64,000 nucleotides of DNA from Clostridium_AW sp040797845 (GTDB lineage: Bacteria > Bacillota > Clostridia > Clostridiales > Clostridiaceae): the NCBI GenBank assembly GCA_040797845.1, contig JBFNFA010000013.1, positions 1 to 64,000 on the forward strand, in the 5' to 3' direction. The position numbers and the translations under genes are program-made. Of the stretch, positions 63,884-64,000 are shown piece after piece (positions within the stretch are counted from its first letter, which is position 1; each line of letters begins with the position of its first letter). The notes under the pieces are model-generated. The model saw nothing but the letters and a program-made list of their open reading frames with translations. It was not told the DNA's origin and searched no databases.

Positions 63884-64000
63884 TTATAGCATGTTTTTAT
63901 ATAAATCAATTACTTCTAATGCTTTTTTCTTCATTTCAAAGATAGCATCAATAGGTTCAATAATTTCAATATCCTTACCGTATCCAAAAGCAAATTCTAT
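63884..64000 (-). CDS. WYL-type transcriptional regulator, 3' end only
   Basis: The last 38 codons of a minus-strand gene running off the window. The visible sequence (FGYGKDIEIIEPIDAIFEMKKKALEVIDLY) has the tail typical of WYL-domain helix-turn-helix regulators (YafY-like: GYGKDVEVLEP, then an amphipathic helix). Too little is present for a firm call. Not known to be linked to the Bce-like cassette, which converges on it. Confidence 0.55.
   Translation of the reverse strand: MEFAFGYGKDIEIIEPIDAIFEMKKKALEVIDLYKNML

Overview
The window is about 64 kb of AT-rich chromosome from a spore-forming, strictly anaerobic low-GC Firmicute, most likely Clostridium sensu stricto. The evidence is the base composition, the strong AGGAGG ribosome sites with frequent TTG and GTG starts, many sporulation genes (spoIIE, yabP, yabQ, spoVT, spoVB-like, spoVG), an [FeFe]-hydrogenase-like protein, and a gene order that mirrors the origin-proximal purR-to-lysS block of Bacillus. 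No insertion sequence, prophage or CRISPR array was seen, so the region looks like stable core chromosome with small accessory insertions.

Left part (1-37.4 kb), almost all on the minus strand. At the left edge lie a promoter and boxA-like leader typical of an rRNA operon whose 16S gene would be just outside. Reading in the direction of transcription (right to left), the conserved block runs purR, spoVG, glmU, prs, a two-component system with an HtrA protease, pth, mfd, a PrsA foldase, spoVT, a SpoVB-like flippase, mazG, hup, rqcP, yabP, yabQ, divIC, an S1-domain protein, a tRNA cluster, spoIIE, tilS, hpt, ftsH, a FlK-like thioesterase, an ECF sigma/DUF4179 pair, coaX, dusB, an uncharacterised gene, greA, lysS, tRNA-Asn, T-box-controlled glyS and murD. 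It combines cell-wall precursor supply, translation and tRNA maturation, DNA repair, proteolysis and sporulation control. Two non-coding elements stand out: a strongly folded sequence of about 240 nt between rqcP and yabP, and a candidate small RNA with CCCC motifs between glyS and murD.

Middle part (37.5-54.3 kb), mixed strands and more accessory: murC, a small membrane protein, tRNA-Pro, a group-B-like [FeFe] hydrogenase, a HAD phosphatase, a solitary ComB-like phosphosulfolactate phosphatase, a radical SAM protein, a lipoprotein, a YkvI-like transporter, an H-NOX gas sensor fused to a chemotaxis transducer, a SpoIID/LytB-like protein, a DUF3783/XRE pair, an unusually long glutamine synthetase, a 2H phosphoesterase and a tiny DUF1540 protein missed by a length cut-off.

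Right part (54.5-64 kb), plus strand: murA, a WalJ-like hydrolase, a GerMN lipoprotein, a SEC-C protein and rlmH, then a five-gene cell-envelope antibiotic-response cassette: a BceRS-like intramembrane-sensing two-component system, undecaprenyl-diphosphatase UppP, and a BceAB-like ABC transporter. The window closes in the 3' end of a WYL-type regulator on the minus strand.

Several coding starts given here are internal to the longest open frame, because the longest frame begins inside the Shine-Dalgarno sequence or far upstream of it. All functions are assigned by reading motifs; no database search was run.
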